Part shown: piece after piece, positions 1 through 9,514 of the stretch
Numbering within the stretch: the stretch's first letter is position 1
Layout of the letters: every line of letters begins with the position of its first letter
Assembly (NCBI RefSeq): GCF_002723615.1
Contig: NZ_KZ304959.1
Location: 53,146-117,145 of the forward strand
DNA from: Limimaricola cinnabarinus
GTDB lineage: Bacteria > Pseudomonadota > Alphaproteobacteria > Rhodobacterales > Rhodobacteraceae
Length of the DNA stretch: 64,000 nt
Direction of reading: 5' to 3'
The notes under the pieces: model-generated
Seen by the model: the letters and a program-made list of their open reading frames with translations, nothing else
The model's database searches: none
What the model was told of the DNA's origin: nothing
Translations under genes and position numbers: made by a program

Positions 1-1054
1 CCTCGGCCACGAGATCGACATCGGCGCGGAAGGTGGCGGGGCGGTTGAAGCTGGCGCCGATCCGGTAATCGGCGCCGCCAGAGCCGGTGACGCCGGGCAC
101 CTCGCCCTCGATGCCCGAGATCTCGCCCTCGATCCGGAACCGCTCGGCCCCGCCCAGAAGGTTGCGGTGCAGCCAGAAAGCCGAAAGCCCCAAGCCCTCG
201 ACGGTCGAGACCTCGGCCCCGAAGCCGATCCGGCGCGGCAATGATTCGGTCACCGTCAGCTCGAAGGGCAGGGTGTCGTTCGGGCCGATCTCTTCGCTCT
301 CGATGAAGGCCACCGCGTCGAAGGCGCCGGTGCGGCGCAGCCTCGTCGCTGCGAAATCGAGCGCCTGCGGGTCGTAGATGCGGCCCACCGGCAGGTCGGC
401 GATGGCGCGGATGCGTTCCTCGCGCACGTCCTCGTTGCCGGTGACGGTCAGCGCGCCGAAGCGCAGCCGCGGCCCCGGCGCGAGGGTGACGGCGGCGTCG
501 AGCCGTTCGATCGCGTGGTCGGCAACGATATCCTGATCTTCCACATCGGCCTTGGCGAAGCCGACCGCCTCCCAGGCCTCGACGCCGGCGCGGGCGGCGG
601 CGCGCACCGAATCGGCGCTGGCCCGTTTGCCGGGCGCGAACTGGTCGGGCAGCTCGGTGCCCGGCGCGAGCGGCGCGATCTCGGTGCGGCCGAAGGTGAA
701 GCGCGGGCCCTGATCCACCCGGATCGCGATGTCGTCGATGCGGGCGGGCGCGTCGAGCGGCGCGAGCCCCGCGGCCTCCTGGCCATTGACGAGGATCGAG
801 ACGGTGCCGCCGAAATAGCCCTCGGCGTAGAGCCCGGTCAGCAGGCGGCGGTAATCGGCGCGGGCGGCGGCGACGTAGTCCTGCGGGGTGGGGTTCTCGT
901 CATCCTTGAGCGCCACGAGAAGCGAGGCGTTCTCCAGCACGCCTTCGAGATCCTCGTCCTCGACCTCGATCTCGAAGCGGATGTCCTGGCCGATGGCCGC
1001 GGTGGTGGTCAGGGCAAGGACCGACAGGCCGGTCAACACGGCGATATGGCGCAA
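1..1054 (-). CDS. tamA: Autotransporter assembly factor TamA, N-terminal part (runs off the window)
   Basis: Outer-membrane Omp85-family protein that works with TamB in inserting outer-membrane proteins. About 351 residues are visible. A signal peptide covers roughly residues 1-23 (MRHIAVLTGLSVLAL..., ending near AIG-Q). POTRA-like repeats follow (for example GPRFTFGRTEIAPLAPGTEL and GPRLRFGALTVTGNEDV), and the barrel begins near residue 265 with RRIGFGAEVSTVEGLGLSAF. The start is TTG at 1054-1052: it follows a GGGAGGA ribosome site at 9 bases and opens directly on the signal peptide, and no ATG fits. tamB would be expected beyond base 1. BamA is the alternative, but the short N-terminus and single early POTRA pair favour TamA. 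Confidence 0.85.
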   Translation of the reverse strand, partial: MRHIAVLTGLSVLALTTTAAIGQDIRFEIEVEDEDLEGVLENASLLVALKDDENPTPQDYVAAARADYRRLLTGLYAEGYFGGTVSILVNGQEAAGLAPLDAPARIDDIAIRVDQGPRFTFGRTEIAPLAPGTELPDQFAPGKRASADSVRAAARAGVEAWEAVGFAKADVEDQDIVADHAIERLDAAVTLAPGPRLRFGALTVTGNEDVREERIRAIADLPVGRIYDPQALDFAATRLRRTGAFDAVAFIESEEIGPNDTLPFELTVTESLPRRIGFGAEVSTVEGLGLSAFWLHRNLLGGAERFRIEGEISGIEGEVPGVTGSGGADYRIGASFNRPATFRADVDLVAE

Positions 1055-1168
1055 CTTCGATGTCCTCCCGGCGAGCCGCTCGTTGTTCGTGGCGCGGTCT
1101 GGGCCGGGCCTTGGCCCCATTGCTATCGCATGGAGAGGCCGTGACAACAGCCCCTTCCGGGTTCCTGC

Positions 1169-1942
1169 TCAAATGTGATCGAATGGATCGGGCTCGTAGC
1201 CCACGCCCGCGAGATAGAGCCCGTGCGGCGGACAGACCGGGCCGCAGGCGGCGCGCGCCCGCGCTTCGAGCGCGGCGGTCACGTCGTCGGGCGTCCATGC
1301 GCCCGCGCCCACCCGCTCCAGCGTGCCGACGAAGCTGCGCACCTGGTTGTGCAAAAAGGCGCGGGCCTTCACGTGAAACCGGATCTCGGGGCCGCTCGGG
1401 CCTTCGACGCGCTCCACGTCGAGCCTGTCGAGCGTGCGCAGCGGCGAGTTCGCCTGGCAGATCGAGGAGCGGAAGGTGGTGAAGTCATGCCGCCCGATGA
1501 GCCGGTCGGCCCCCGCCTGCATCGCGGCCGCGTCGAGCGCATGCGGCACCTGCCAGGCGAGGCCCTTGTCATGGGTCAGCGGCGCGCGGCGCATCACGAG
1601 GCGAAAGAGGTATTGCCGCCATGTCGCCGAGAAGCGCGCATGGAAATCCTCTCCCACGCGGGCGCAGGCGGTGATGGCGACGGGCGCGGGCTTCAGGTGA
1701 TAGTTCAGCGCCTCCGAAAGGCGGAACGGATCCCAGTCCTTCTCCATGTCGCAATGCGCGACCTGGCCCAGCCCGTGCACGCCCGCATCGGTGCGCCCGG
1801 CGGCGGCGATGCTGTGCTCGCGCTTCTCGACCCGGCCGAGCGCGGCCTCGATCGCACCCTGCACCGAAGGGTGTTCGGACTGGCGCTGCCAACCCGAAAA
1901 GGGCGCGCCGTGATATTCGACCTTGAGGGCATAGCGTGGCAT
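1169..1942 (-). CDS. truA: tRNA pseudouridine(38-40) synthase TruA
   Basis: Converts uridines 38-40 in the tRNA anticodon arm to pseudouridine. The 257-residue product is the usual length. It opens [12 protein letters not shown] and carries the catalytic motif [11 protein letters not shown], with Asp52 as nucleophile. The C-terminal half has the family signatures [19 protein letters not shown] and [17 protein letters not shown]. The ATG at 1942 is the only start that gives a normal N-terminus; the reading frame stays open further upstream but that part does not look like protein. It lies about 110 bases from tamA on the same strand and is divergent from ycjX. Confidence 0.95.
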   Translation of the reverse strand: MPRYALKVEYHGAPFSGWQRQSEHPSVQGAIEAALGRVEKREHSIAAAGRTDAGVHGLGQVAHCDMEKDWDPFRLSEALNYHLKPAPVAITACARVGEDFHARFSATWRQYLFRLVMRRAPLTHDKGLAWQVPHALDAAAMQAGADRLIGRHDFTTFRSSICQANSPLRTLDRLDVERVEGPSGPEIRFHVKARAFLHNQVRSFVGTLERVGAGAWTPDDVTAALEARARAACGPVCPPHGLYLAGVGYEPDPFDHI

Positions 1943-1993
1943 GGCGCTGCGGGTAGCTTCGGGCGCGCGGCTTGGCAAGCGCGCGGCGTCCCT

Positions 1994-2020
1994 TTCATCT
2001 TTCTTCAAATACGCAAATCC
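1994..2020 (-). repeat. Rhodobacterales-type GCGTATTT/GAAAGATGAA intergenic repeat, copy 1
   Basis: On the minus strand this reads GGATTTGCGTATTTGAAGAA followed by AGATGAA. It sits between truA and ycjX. The same word recurs at 9426, 9472 (inverted), 61280 (inverted) and 62474, always between genes. Confidence 0.7.
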
Positions 2021-2102
2021 GCCGTCTGCGTCCGGGCGCGCCCCTGTCCAATCCGGGCGCGCATGCCTATCTTGCCGCCAGAACGGGGCAGGGAGCATCG
2101 CA

Positions 2103-3521
2103 TTGGTCATCGGGACGATCACGGAGGGCATCACGCGCGGCGTGGAGGGGGTGGCGGACCGTCTGGCCGCGCCCTTCACCGATCCGGTGCTCCGGCTCGG
2201 CGTGACGGGTCTGTCGCGGGCGGGCAAGACGGTGTTCATCACCTCGCTGGTGGCGAATCTGATGGACCGGGGCCGTATGCCGCAATTCGCCGCCGGGGGA
2301 CGCATTCTCGGCGCGGTGCTGCAGCCGCAGCCCGACGACACGGTGGCGCGCTTCGACTACGAGGGCCATCTTGCGCAGCTTCTGTCGCCCGAGCCGAGCT
2401 GGCCCGAGGGCACCCGCCGGGCGAGCGCGCTGCGCTTGTCCTTGCGGGTGCAGCAGGGCGGGCTTCTGGCCGGGGTGCAGGGGCCGAGGACCATGCATCT
2501 CGACATCGTCGATTACCCCGGCGAATGGCTGCTCGACCTCGGCCTGATCGAGAAGGACCACGCCGCTTGGGCGCGCGAGGCGCTTGCCCGCGTGGCCCGA
2601 CGCGCAAGCGCGATGCCCGAGGCGGCGGCGTTTCACGAGATGGTCGGGGCCACCGATCCTGCGGCGCCCTTCGATGAGCCGCGCGCCAAGGCGCTGGCGC
2701 AGAGTTTCACCGCCTATCTCAATGCCGCGCGCGAGGCGGGGTATTCGGACTGCACGCCGGGGCGCTTCCTTCTTCCGGGCGATCTCGAAGGCTCGCCGGT
2801 GCTGACCTTCGCGCCTTTGCCGGGCGATGCGGGGGCGCGCGGTAGCTTGGGCCGCGAAATGGCGCGGCGCTATGAGGCTTACAAGCGCGAGGTGGTCAAA
2901 CCCTTCTTCCGCGATCACTTCGCCCGGATCGACCGGCAGGTGGTTCTGGTGGACGTGCTTTCGGCGATCCATGCCGGGCCGCAGGCGGTCGAGGATCTGC
3001 GCGCGGCGATGGCCGACATCCTGCGCGCCTTCCGCCCCGGTCGGAACGCATTCCTGAGCCGCATCTTCCAGGGCCGCCGGATCGACCGCATCCTCTTTGC
3101 CGCGACCAAGGCCGACCATCTGCACCATTCCGAGCACGCCAAGCTCGCCGCGATCACCGAGGCGCTGTTGCGCGACGCGCGCGACCGGGCCGATTTCGCC
3201 GGTGCGAAGACGCAGGCCATGTCGATCGCGGCGCTGCGCACGACGGTCGAGGACCGGATCGCCCATGGCGGCGAGGAGATCGACGTGGTGCGTGGCAAGC
3301 TGCTGGAGACGGGCCGTCAGGCGGCGCTCAATGCGGGTGCGCTGCCCGAGGACCCCTCGCAGCTTCTGGCGCCCGCGCGAGCCGGGGCGGAGGCGTGGCT
3401 CGACGGGGATTACTCGGTGATGAATTTCGCGCCCGCGCGGCTGAGCCTGAAGCCCGGCGAGGGGCCGCCGCATATCCGGCTCGACCGGGCGGCGGAGTTC
3501 CTTTTGGGCGACCGGTTATAG
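2103..3521 (+). CDS. ycjX: YcjX family P-loop NTPase (DUF463)
   Basis: Conserved GTPase-like protein, paired with YcjF in many proteobacteria and linked in E. coli to stress regulons; its exact role is not established. It has 472 residues (E. coli YcjX has about 465). The P-loop GLSRAGKT lies at residues 36-43, with a [10 protein letters not shown] switch-like motif and an [15 protein letters not shown] nucleotide-specificity region. I place the start at TTG 2103, just after the ribosome site GGGAG at 7 bases; the open frame upstream to 1941 overlaps truA and reads as non-protein. ycjF follows after 10 bases, so the two are one operon. Confidence 0.88.
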   Translation: MVIGTITEGITRGVEGVADRLAAPFTDPVLRLGVTGLSRAGKTVFITSLVANLMDRGRMPQFAAGGRILGAVLQPQPDDTVARFDYEGHLAQLLSPEPSWPEGTRRASALRLSLRVQQGGLLAGVQGPRTMHLDIVDYPGEWLLDLGLIEKDHAAWAREALARVARRASAMPEAAAFHEMVGATDPAAPFDEPRAKALAQSFTAYLNAAREAGYSDCTPGRFLLPGDLEGSPVLTFAPLPGDAGARGSLGREMARRYEAYKREVVKPFFRDHFARIDRQVVLVDVLSAIHAGPQAVEDLRAAMADILRAFRPGRNAFLSRIFQGRRIDRILFAATKADHLHHSEHAKLAAITEALLRDARDRADFAGAKTQAMSIAALRTTVEDRIAHGGEEIDVVRGKLLETGRQAALNAGALPEDPSQLLAPARAGAEAWLDGDYSVMNFAPARLSLKPGEGPPHIRLDRAAEFLLGDRL

Positions 3522-3531
3522 GGAGGCGATC

Positions 3532-4539
3532 ATGAGCCACGAGAAACGCCGCGGCCCGGTGATGATCGACCTCGAAGAGGAGGTCGCGCCCGAGGTCACC
3601 CCCGCCACCGCCCCGCCGGTGCCGGAGCCGGGCCTGCCGCAGGGGGCCGCGATGCACAGCGTCGCGGCGATGGCCACGCGGCCGCGCTCGAAGCTGGCGC
3701 GCTGGTTCTTTGCCGCGCTGGGCGCATTGGTGACCTTCATGCTGTCGGTCGCGGCGTGGAGCTGGGTCGCCGGGCTTCTGGCGGCGAACCCGCTGCTGGG
3801 GATGATCGCGGGCGTGCTTCTGGCTTTGGTGCTCGCGCTCCTGCTGGCGATCGCGGTCAAGGAAGCCTGGGCTTTCCGGCGCCTGGCGCGGCTCGATCAC
3901 ATCCAGCGGGATGCGGGGGCGGCGCTGGGCGCGCAGGATCTCACCCTCGCGCAATCGGTCTCGGCGCAGATGCTGGCGCTTTATGCCGGGCGCGACGAGC
4001 TGGCTTCGGGCGTGGCGCGGGTGAAGGCGCGCGAGGGCGAGGTCTTTGACGCCGACGGCCTGCTGGCGCTGTCGGAGCGCGAGCTTCTCGCGCCGCTCGA
4101 CAGGCTGGCGCTGCGCGAGGTCGAGGGGGCGGCGCGGCAGGTGGCGACGGTGACGGCGGTGGTGCCTCTGGCGCTGGCCGACGTGACGGCGGCGCTGACT
4201 TCGAACCTGCGGATGATCCGCCGCGTGGCCGAGATCTATGGCGGCCGGTCGGGCACGCTGGGCGCATGGCGGCTGACGCGCTCGGTCTTTACCCATCTCG
4301 TGGCGACGGGCGCGGTCGCGGTGGGCGACGATCTCATCGGTTCGGTCGCGGGGGGCGGCGTGCTGTCCCGCGTTTCGCGCCGCTTTGGCGAGGGCGTGGT
4401 CAATGGCGCGCTGACCGCGCGGGTCGGGGTCGCGGCGATCGAGGTCTGCCGCCCGCTGCCGTTTCGCGCGGTGGAGCGGCCATCGGTCTCGGGGCTGGTG
4501 GGGCGGGCGCTGACCGGGCTGTTCGGATTGCGCGGCTGA
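3532..4539 (+). CDS. ycjF: YcjF family membrane protein (DUF697)
   Basis: Inner-membrane partner of YcjX. The 335-residue product has an acidic, proline-rich cytoplasmic N-terminus (1-55), two membrane segments (about 57-81 and 88-109, the second followed by AIAVKEAW), then a DUF697 domain with ALTSNLRMIRRVAEIYGGR and a glycine-rich VGDDLIGSVAGGGVLSRVSR stretch. A GGGAGG ribosome site precedes ATG 3532. It is translationally close to ycjX, and a hairpin follows at 4552. Confidence 0.85.
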   Translation: MSHEKRRGPVMIDLEEEVAPEVTPATAPPVPEPGLPQGAAMHSVAAMATRPRSKLARWFFAALGALVTFMLSVAAWSWVAGLLAANPLLGMIAGVLLALVLALLLAIAVKEAWAFRRLARLDHIQRDAGAALGAQDLTLAQSVSAQMLALYAGRDELASGVARVKAREGEVFDADGLLALSERELLAPLDRLALREVEGAARQVATVTAVVPLALADVTAALTSNLRMIRRVAEIYGGRSGTLGAWRLTRSVFTHLVATGAVAVGDDLIGSVAGGGVLSRVSRRFGEGVVNGALTARVGVAAIEVCRPLPFRAVERPSVSGLVGRALTGLFGLRG

Positions 4540-4551
4540 TCGGAGCGAAAA

Positions 4552-4575
4552 CGCCCCGCCGGGACGGGCGGGGCG
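4552..4575 (-). terminator. Rho-independent terminator between ycjF and the exported hydrolase
   Basis: CGCCCCGCC pairs with GGCGGGGCG around a 6-base loop. Read on the minus strand it is followed by GTTTTCGC, so it best serves the minus-strand hydrolase that ends at 4600. ycjF ends just before it on the other strand. Confidence 0.6.
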
Positions 4576-4599
4576 CCGGGCCGCACAAGGCAGGCGGGA

Positions 4600-5727
4600 T
4601 CAGTTCGGGGACTGCTCCGCTTCGGCTTCGGAGGCGTTATCCATCGCCCCCTGCGTCATCGCCGTTTCGATCTCCAGATGCTCGCGCAGGAAGCCCGCCG
4701 CCTGTTCGATCGCGGCGCGGGTGGGCGCCGTGTCGGCGATGGCGTTGAGCATCGCGAAATCATGGATGGTGTGCAGGTAGCGCGTGGTCTCGGTCTCGAC
4801 CCCCGCCTCGACCAGCTTGGTGGCAAAGGCCTCGCCCTCGTCGCGCAGAACGTCGTTCTCGTCAGTGATCACCAGCGTCGGCGCGAAATTCGCGAGCTGG
4901 TCGCTGCTGGCTTCGAGCGGCGAGATCATCGGGTCGGAGATGTCCGCGCCCTCGGGCAGGTAATTCTCCCAGAACCACTCCATCGCCGGTTTGGTCAGCC
5001 ACGGGCCATCGGCGAAGAGCGCGTAGCTCTCGCTGTCGAGCTCGGCGGTGGTGACGGGGTAGAACATCACCTGCGCGTCGATCTCGGGGCCGCCCTGATT
5101 TTCGGCCATCATCGCCACGGAGGAGACCATCTGCCCGCCGACGCTGTCGCCCGCGGTGGCGAGGCGCTGCGCGTCGATGCCGAAATCCTCCGGGTTCTCC
5201 GAGACGTATTGCAGAACGGCGAAGTCCTGCTCGATCTGGACCGGGTGCTTGGCCTCGGGGGCGGGCGTGTAGTCCACGAAGACGAAGGCCGCGCCGGTCT
5301 GGTTGGCCATGTCGCGCATCAGCCGCTCATGGGTGGTGTAGTTGCCCAGGACCCAGCCGCCGCCATGGAAATAGACCACGCCGGGCAGGGTCTCGCCCTG
5401 GCTGCCTTCGGGGCGCACGAGCACCACGTCGACTTCGCCGGTCGGGCCGACCGGCAGGGTGATCTCGTCGACATCGGCGGCGGGCATCTCGACATTTGCG
5501 CCGGTCTGCGCGTCGATCAGGGTCTGGCGCGCGTTCTCGGGCGTCTTTTCGTTGATCGGCTCCGATCCCGCGAGGCTGTCGATGAAATCGCGCACCGGCG
5601 GCACGAGCACCACCGGCTCTTGCGCCATCGCGCCTTCGGAATGGCTTTCCGCCTGTGCCGCGCCGGTCAGGGCCATGGCACCGGCCATGCCGAAGGCGAG
5701 GCCACGCATGCTTGTCTGAAGGGTCAT
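4600..5727 (-). CDS. Exported alpha/beta hydrolase of the hormone-sensitive lipase type
   Basis: Carboxylesterase/lipase-like enzyme; the substrate cannot be read from sequence. It has 375 residues with a signal peptide at about 1-26 (cut after AQA). The oxyanion-hole motif HGGGW lies at 121-125, and the nucleophile elbow GDSVGG at 193-198 gives Ser195. Asp292 (DENDVLRDEGEAF) and His322 (LHTIHDF) complete the triad. GDSVGG replaces the commoner GDSAGG. The start at ATG 5727 follows AGGAGG by 6 bases and opens the signal peptide. The acidic C-terminal tail (ASEAEAEQSPN) is unusual. It stands alone, with a terminator downstream. Confidence 0.82.
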   Translation of the reverse strand: MTLQTSMRGLAFGMAGAMALTGAAQAESHSEGAMAQEPVVLVPPVRDFIDSLAGSEPINEKTPENARQTLIDAQTGANVEMPAADVDEITLPVGPTGEVDVVLVRPEGSQGETLPGVVYFHGGGWVLGNYTTHERLMRDMANQTGAAFVFVDYTPAPEAKHPVQIEQDFAVLQYVSENPEDFGIDAQRLATAGDSVGGQMVSSVAMMAENQGGPEIDAQVMFYPVTTAELDSESYALFADGPWLTKPAMEWFWENYLPEGADISDPMISPLEASSDQLANFAPTLVITDENDVLRDEGEAFATKLVEAGVETETTRYLHTIHDFAMLNAIADTAPTRAAIEQAAGFLREHLEIETAMTQGAMDNASEAEAEQSPN

Positions 5728-5824
5728 GTCGTTCCTCCTGTCGTTGCATTTCGCATCGATGCGGAAGATAGCCCCGGCGGATCGGGCGAGAAGGATCGCG
5801 CCCCTCACGTTGTTCTCATGGAAC

Positions 5825-6226
5825 CTAGATGAGCTTCGGCACCCCGCCGGGCAGCGTCTCGCGCTCGGTCACGCCCGCGCGCAGCGTCCGGCCGATGCGG
5901 TGCGCCAGCGCCGACCATGCCCGGGCCGCCTCCTCGGGCAATTCCTCGCGCAGCGTCATGTCGAACAGCGCGAGCCAGGGCGCGAACATGCCCGGCCGCA
6001 CGTCGCGCGCCTCGCGGTGCACCGTCACCGGGCTGCCGCGATAGCCGGGCAGGCCGAGAATGGCGCTTTCCCAGAAGGCCACGATCCGCGCCTCGTGCCC
6101 GGGCCAGTCGCTGACATGGCGGGCAAAGACCGGTCCGAGGCCGGGATGGGCGCGCACGCGCTCGTAGAACCGCGCGACGACGCGGGCGATGTCCTCGGAC
6201 GTGACCTCGATGCGCGGCTCGGGCAT
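5825..6226 (-). CDS. Group III truncated haemoglobin
   Basis: Small haem protein of the 2-on-2 globin fold, usually linked to oxygen, NO or redox chemistry. It has 133 residues. Family marks are FYERVRAHPGLGPVF near the N-terminus (B-helix Tyr), HVSDWPGHEARIVAFWESAI containing the haem-pocket histidine and tryptophan, and LGLPGYRGSPVTVHREA, followed by WLALFDMTLREELP. The start at ATG 6226 follows AAAAAGGAG. It stands alone between the esterase and ileS. Confidence 0.85.
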   Translation of the reverse strand: MPEPRIEVTSEDIARVVARFYERVRAHPGLGPVFARHVSDWPGHEARIVAFWESAILGLPGYRGSPVTVHREARDVRPGMFAPWLALFDMTLREELPEEAARAWSALAHRIGRTLRAGVTERETLPGGVPKLI

Positions 6227-6288
6227 GGCGGGCTCCTTTTTTCGGGAACGGTCATAGCGCCGATCCGCGGCGCTGGAAACGGGCGCGC

Positions 6289-6317
6289 TTTACCCGCCGC
6301 GGCCTCGCGCCTATAAG
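6289..6317 (+). promoter_or_regulatory. Probable sigma-70 promoter upstream of ileS
   Basis: TTTACC, a 17-base spacer, then TATAAG at 6312-6317. This is the best promoter-like match in the 245-base gap before ileS. The predicted start, near 6324, coincides with a tiny open frame at 6325. Confidence 0.45.
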
Positions 6318-6471
6318 CGGCGCCATGATGGCCCTTCGCGCCCATATCACGCGAATTACCGGCCCGGCGCTCTGAGGATCAGGGCCGCCGGGACAAGGCG
6401 CATGAGCCAAGGCCGCGCCGCCCCTCATTTGACATTCCGACACGACCGGACTTCGACAGGACCGAACAGCG

Positions 6472-9393
6472 ATGTGCGCCGATACGCCCGACACCCCGAC
6501 CCAGAGCCCCGATTACAAGGACACCCTGAACCTGCCGCGCACGGAGTTCCCGATGCGCGCGGGCCTGCCCAAGCGCGAGCCGGGCTGGCTTTCGCGCTGG
6601 GAGGAGATCGGGGTCTATGACCGGCTGCGCGAGAAGGCGGAGGGGCGCCGTCCCTTCACCCTGCATGACGGCCCGCCCTATGCCAACGGCAACCTGCATA
6701 TCGGCCACGCGCTCAACAAGATCCTCAAGGACATGGTGGTCCGCTCCCAGCAGATGATGGGCCGCGATGCACGCTACATCCCCGGTTGGGACTGCCACGG
6801 CCTGCCGATCGAGTGGAAGATCGAGGAGCAGTATCGCAGACAGGGCCTCGACAAGGACAAGGTCGACGTCATCGACTTCCGGCAGGAATGCCGCAAGTTC
6901 GCCGATGGCTGGGTCGACGTGCAGCGCGAGGAGTTCAAGCGGCTCGGCGTCACCGGCAAGTGGGAAAAGCCCTATCTCACGATGGACTTCCACGCCGAGC
7001 GGGTGATCGCGGAGGAATTCCAGAAGTTCCTGATGAACGGCGTGCTCTATCAGGGCTCGAAGCCCGTGATGTGGTCGCCGATCGAGAAGACCGCGCTGGC
7101 CGAGGCCGAGGTCGAGTATCACGACAAGGAAAGCTTCACGATCTGGGTGCGCTTCGAGGTGTTGGGCTCCGATGATCCGCTCCTGCAAGGCACGGATGTC
7201 GTGATCTGGACCACCACGCCATGGACGATCCCGTCGAACAAGGGCGTGGTCTACCACCCCGACATCTCCTACGGCGTCTACGAGATCACCGGCGCGCCCG
7301 AGGACAACTGGGTCAGGACGGGCGACAAGCTCCTCCTGGCCGACAAGCTGGCCGAGGGCTGCCTGCAAAAGGCCCGCGTCGACGGCTGGGAGCGGATCGG
7401 CGATGCGCCTTCGCTGGAAGGTCTCTCGCTTGCCCATCCCTTCGCGGGCATCGAAGGCGGCGAGGGGGAGTGGGACCAGCCGCGCGATTTCCGCCCCGCG
7501 CCCTTCGTCACCGATGAGGACGGCACCGGCTTCGTGCATTGCGCGCCGAGCCACGGCATGGACGAGTTCGAGCTTTACCGCGACGCGGGGATGCTGTCGG
7601 AGGTCATCACCTACAACGTGGAAGAGGACGGTGCCTTCCGCGCCGACCTGCCGCTTTTCGGTGGCAAGCGCATCCTCAAGCCCAACGGCAAGGAGGGCGA
7701 TGCCAACAGCGCCGTCATCGACGCGCTGGCGCGGTCGGGCAAGCTCTTTGCGCGCGGCAAGATCAAGCACTCCTACCCGCATAGCTGGCGCTCCAAGGCA
7801 CCGCTCATCTTCCGCAACACGCCGCAATGGTTCGCCGCCATCGACCGCGAGCTGGGCGACGGGCAGGACGACTATGGCAGGACCATCCGCGACCGCGCGC
7901 TGACCTCGATCGACGAGCTGGTGACATGGACGCCGAAATCGGCGCGCAACCGGCTGCACTCGATGATCGAAAGCCGCCCCGACTGGGTGCTGTCGCGCCA
8001 GCGCGCCTGGGGCGTGCCGCTGACCTGCTTCGTGAAGAAGGGGGCGAAGCCGACCGATCCCGACTTCCTGCTTCGCGACGAGACCGTCAACGCCCGCATC
8101 CTCGAAGCCTTCGAGGCCGAAGGCGCGGATGCGTGGTACAAGGAGGGCGCGAAGGCGCGCTTCCTCGATGGCGTGGTGAACCCCGAGGAGTATGAGCAGG
8201 TCTTCGACATCCTCGACGTGTGGTTTGATTCCGGCTCGACCCATGCCTTCGTGCTGCGCGACCGCGAGGACGGCTCCGAGGACGGTCTGGCGGATCTCTA
8301 CCTCGAAGGCACCGACCAGCATCGCGGCTGGTTTCATTCCTCGATGCTGCAGGCCTGCGGCACCAAGGGCCGCGCGCCCTATCGCGGCGTGCTGACGCAT
8401 GGCTTCACGCTCGACGAGAAGGGCATGAAGATGTCCAAGTCGCTCGGAAACACCGTCAGCCCGGCGGATGTGACCAAGAAATACGGCGCGGATATCCTGC
8501 GGCTCTGGGTGGCGCAGTCGGACTACACCGGCGATCTGCGCATCGGGCCCGAGATCCTCAAGGGCGTGGCCGACGGCTATCGCCGCCTGCGCAACACCAT
8601 GCGCTTCATGCTGGGCTCTCTGGCCGATTTCTCGGAAAGCGACCGGGTGAAGCCGGAGGACATGCCCGAGCTGGAGCGCTGGGTGCTGCACCGTCTGGCC
8701 GAGCTCGACGAGACCGTGCGCGCGGGCTACGACGCCTATGATTTCCAGGGCGTGTTCCGGGCGGTGTTCGACTTCGCCACCGTGGAGCTTTCGGCCTTCT
8801 ACTTCGACATCCGCAAGGACGCGCTCTACTGCGACGGCGACACCGCCCGCCGCCGCGCCGCGCGCACCGTGCTCGACCTGCTCTATCACCGCCTGACGAC
8901 ATGGCTCGCGCCGATCCTCGTCTTCACGATGGAAGAGGTCTGGCTGGAGCGGAACCCGGGCGAGGACGCCTCGGTGCACCTGACCGACATCCCCGAGACG
9001 CCATCGGAGTGGCGCAACGAGGAGCTGGCCGCGAAATGGTCGGCGATCCGCCGGGTGCGCCGCGTGGTCACCGCGGCGCTCGAAGTGGCGCGGCGCGACA
9101 AGGTGATCGGTGCCTCGCTCGAGGCGGCGCCGGTGGTGCATGTGCGCGACCCCGAGGCGCTCAAGGCGCTCAAGAGCGTGAACTTCGAGGATCTGTGCAT
9201 CACCTCGGCGATCTACCTCACGGGCGACCCGTCGCCGGCGGAGGCGTTCCGCCTGCCCGAGGTCGAGGGCGTCGGCGTGGTGTTCGAGCGGGCCGAGGGC
9301 GAGAAATGCCAGCGCTGCTGGAAGATCCTGCCCGATGTAGGCACGCATGACCATCCCGGCGTCTGCGCCCGCTGCGACGCGGCGCTGGCGTGA
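6472..9393 (+). CDS. ileS: Isoleucyl-tRNA synthetase
   Basis: Charges tRNA-Ile with isoleucine in the cytoplasm. The 973-residue class I synthetase has the HIGH motif at 76-79 (GNLHIGHALNK), the WDCHGLPIEWK region near 105-115, an editing (CP1) domain with WTTTPWTIPSNKG, and KMSKS at 653-657. The C-terminal zinc knuckle uses Cys946, Cys949, Cys965 and Cys968 (CQRCWK...CARCD). The start at ATG 6472 gives a normal alphaproteobacterial N-terminus. An open frame of over 1,000 codons on the opposite strand is a codon-bias shadow. Confidence 0.98.
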   Translation: MCADTPDTPTQSPDYKDTLNLPRTEFPMRAGLPKREPGWLSRWEEIGVYDRLREKAEGRRPFTLHDGPPYANGNLHIGHALNKILKDMVVRSQQMMGRDARYIPGWDCHGLPIEWKIEEQYRRQGLDKDKVDVIDFRQECRKFADGWVDVQREEFKRLGVTGKWEKPYLTMDFHAERVIAEEFQKFLMNGVLYQGSKPVMWSPIEKTALAEAEVEYHDKESFTIWVRFEVLGSDDPLLQGTDVVIWTTTPWTIPSNKGVVYHPDISYGVYEITGAPEDNWVRTGDKLLLADKLAEGCLQKARVDGWERIGDAPSLEGLSLAHPFAGIEGGEGEWDQPRDFRPAPFVTDEDGTGFVHCAPSHGMDEFELYRDAGMLSEVITYNVEEDGAFRADLPLFGGKRILKPNGKEGDANSAVIDALARSGKLFARGKIKHSYPHSWRSKAPLIFRNTPQWFAAIDRELGDGQDDYGRTIRDRALTSIDELVTWTPKSARNRLHSMIESRPDWVLSRQRAWGVPLTCFVKKGAKPTDPDFLLRDETVNARILEAFEAEGADAWYKEGAKARFLDGVVNPEEYEQVFDILDVWFDSGSTHAFVLRDREDGSEDGLADLYLEGTDQHRGWFHSSMLQACGTKGRAPYRGVLTHGFTLDEKGMKMSKSLGNTVSPADVTKKYGADILRLWVAQSDYTGDLRIGPEILKGVADGYRRLRNTMRFMLGSLADFSESDRVKPEDMPELERWVLHRLAELDETVRAGYDAYDFQGVFRAVFDFATVELSAFYFDIRKDALYCDGDTARRRAARTVLDLLYHRLTTWLAPILVFTMEEVWLERNPGEDASVHLTDIPETPSEWRNEELAAKWSAIRRVRRVVTAALEVARRDKVIGASLEAAPVVHVRDPEALKALKSVNFEDLCITSAIYLTGDPSPAEAFRLPEVEGVGVVFERAEGEKCQRCWKILPDVGTHDHPGVCARCDAALA

Positions 9394-9425
9394 TGCCGAT
9401 CCGTCGCCGCGTGGGTCGTGGCGGC

Positions 9426-9500
9426 GGATTTGCGTATTTGGAGAAAGATGAACCAAAGGGGCGCGCCCCCCGGTTCATCTTTCCGAAAATACGCAAGCCC
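9426..9500. repeat. Inverted pair of the GCGTATTT/GAAAGATGAA repeat (copies 2 and 3)
   Basis: Arm one, at 9426-9453, reads GGATTTGCGTATTTGGAGAA then AGATGAACC. Arm two, at 9472-9500, is the near-complement GGTTCATCTTTCCGAAAATA then CGCAAGCCC. The arms flank AAAGGGGCGCGCCCC. The pair can form a long imperfect hairpin just after ileS and could act as a terminator or processing site. Confidence 0.7.
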
Positions 9501-9514
9501 GGGGGCGTCTTGCG

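Noticed and set aside
6379..9456. 1,025-codon open frame on the minus strand opposite ileS
   Set aside because: It mirrors ileS codon by codon; its product is an Arg/His/Leu/Val-rich sequence with no motif. High GC at third positions removes stop codons from the antisense frame.
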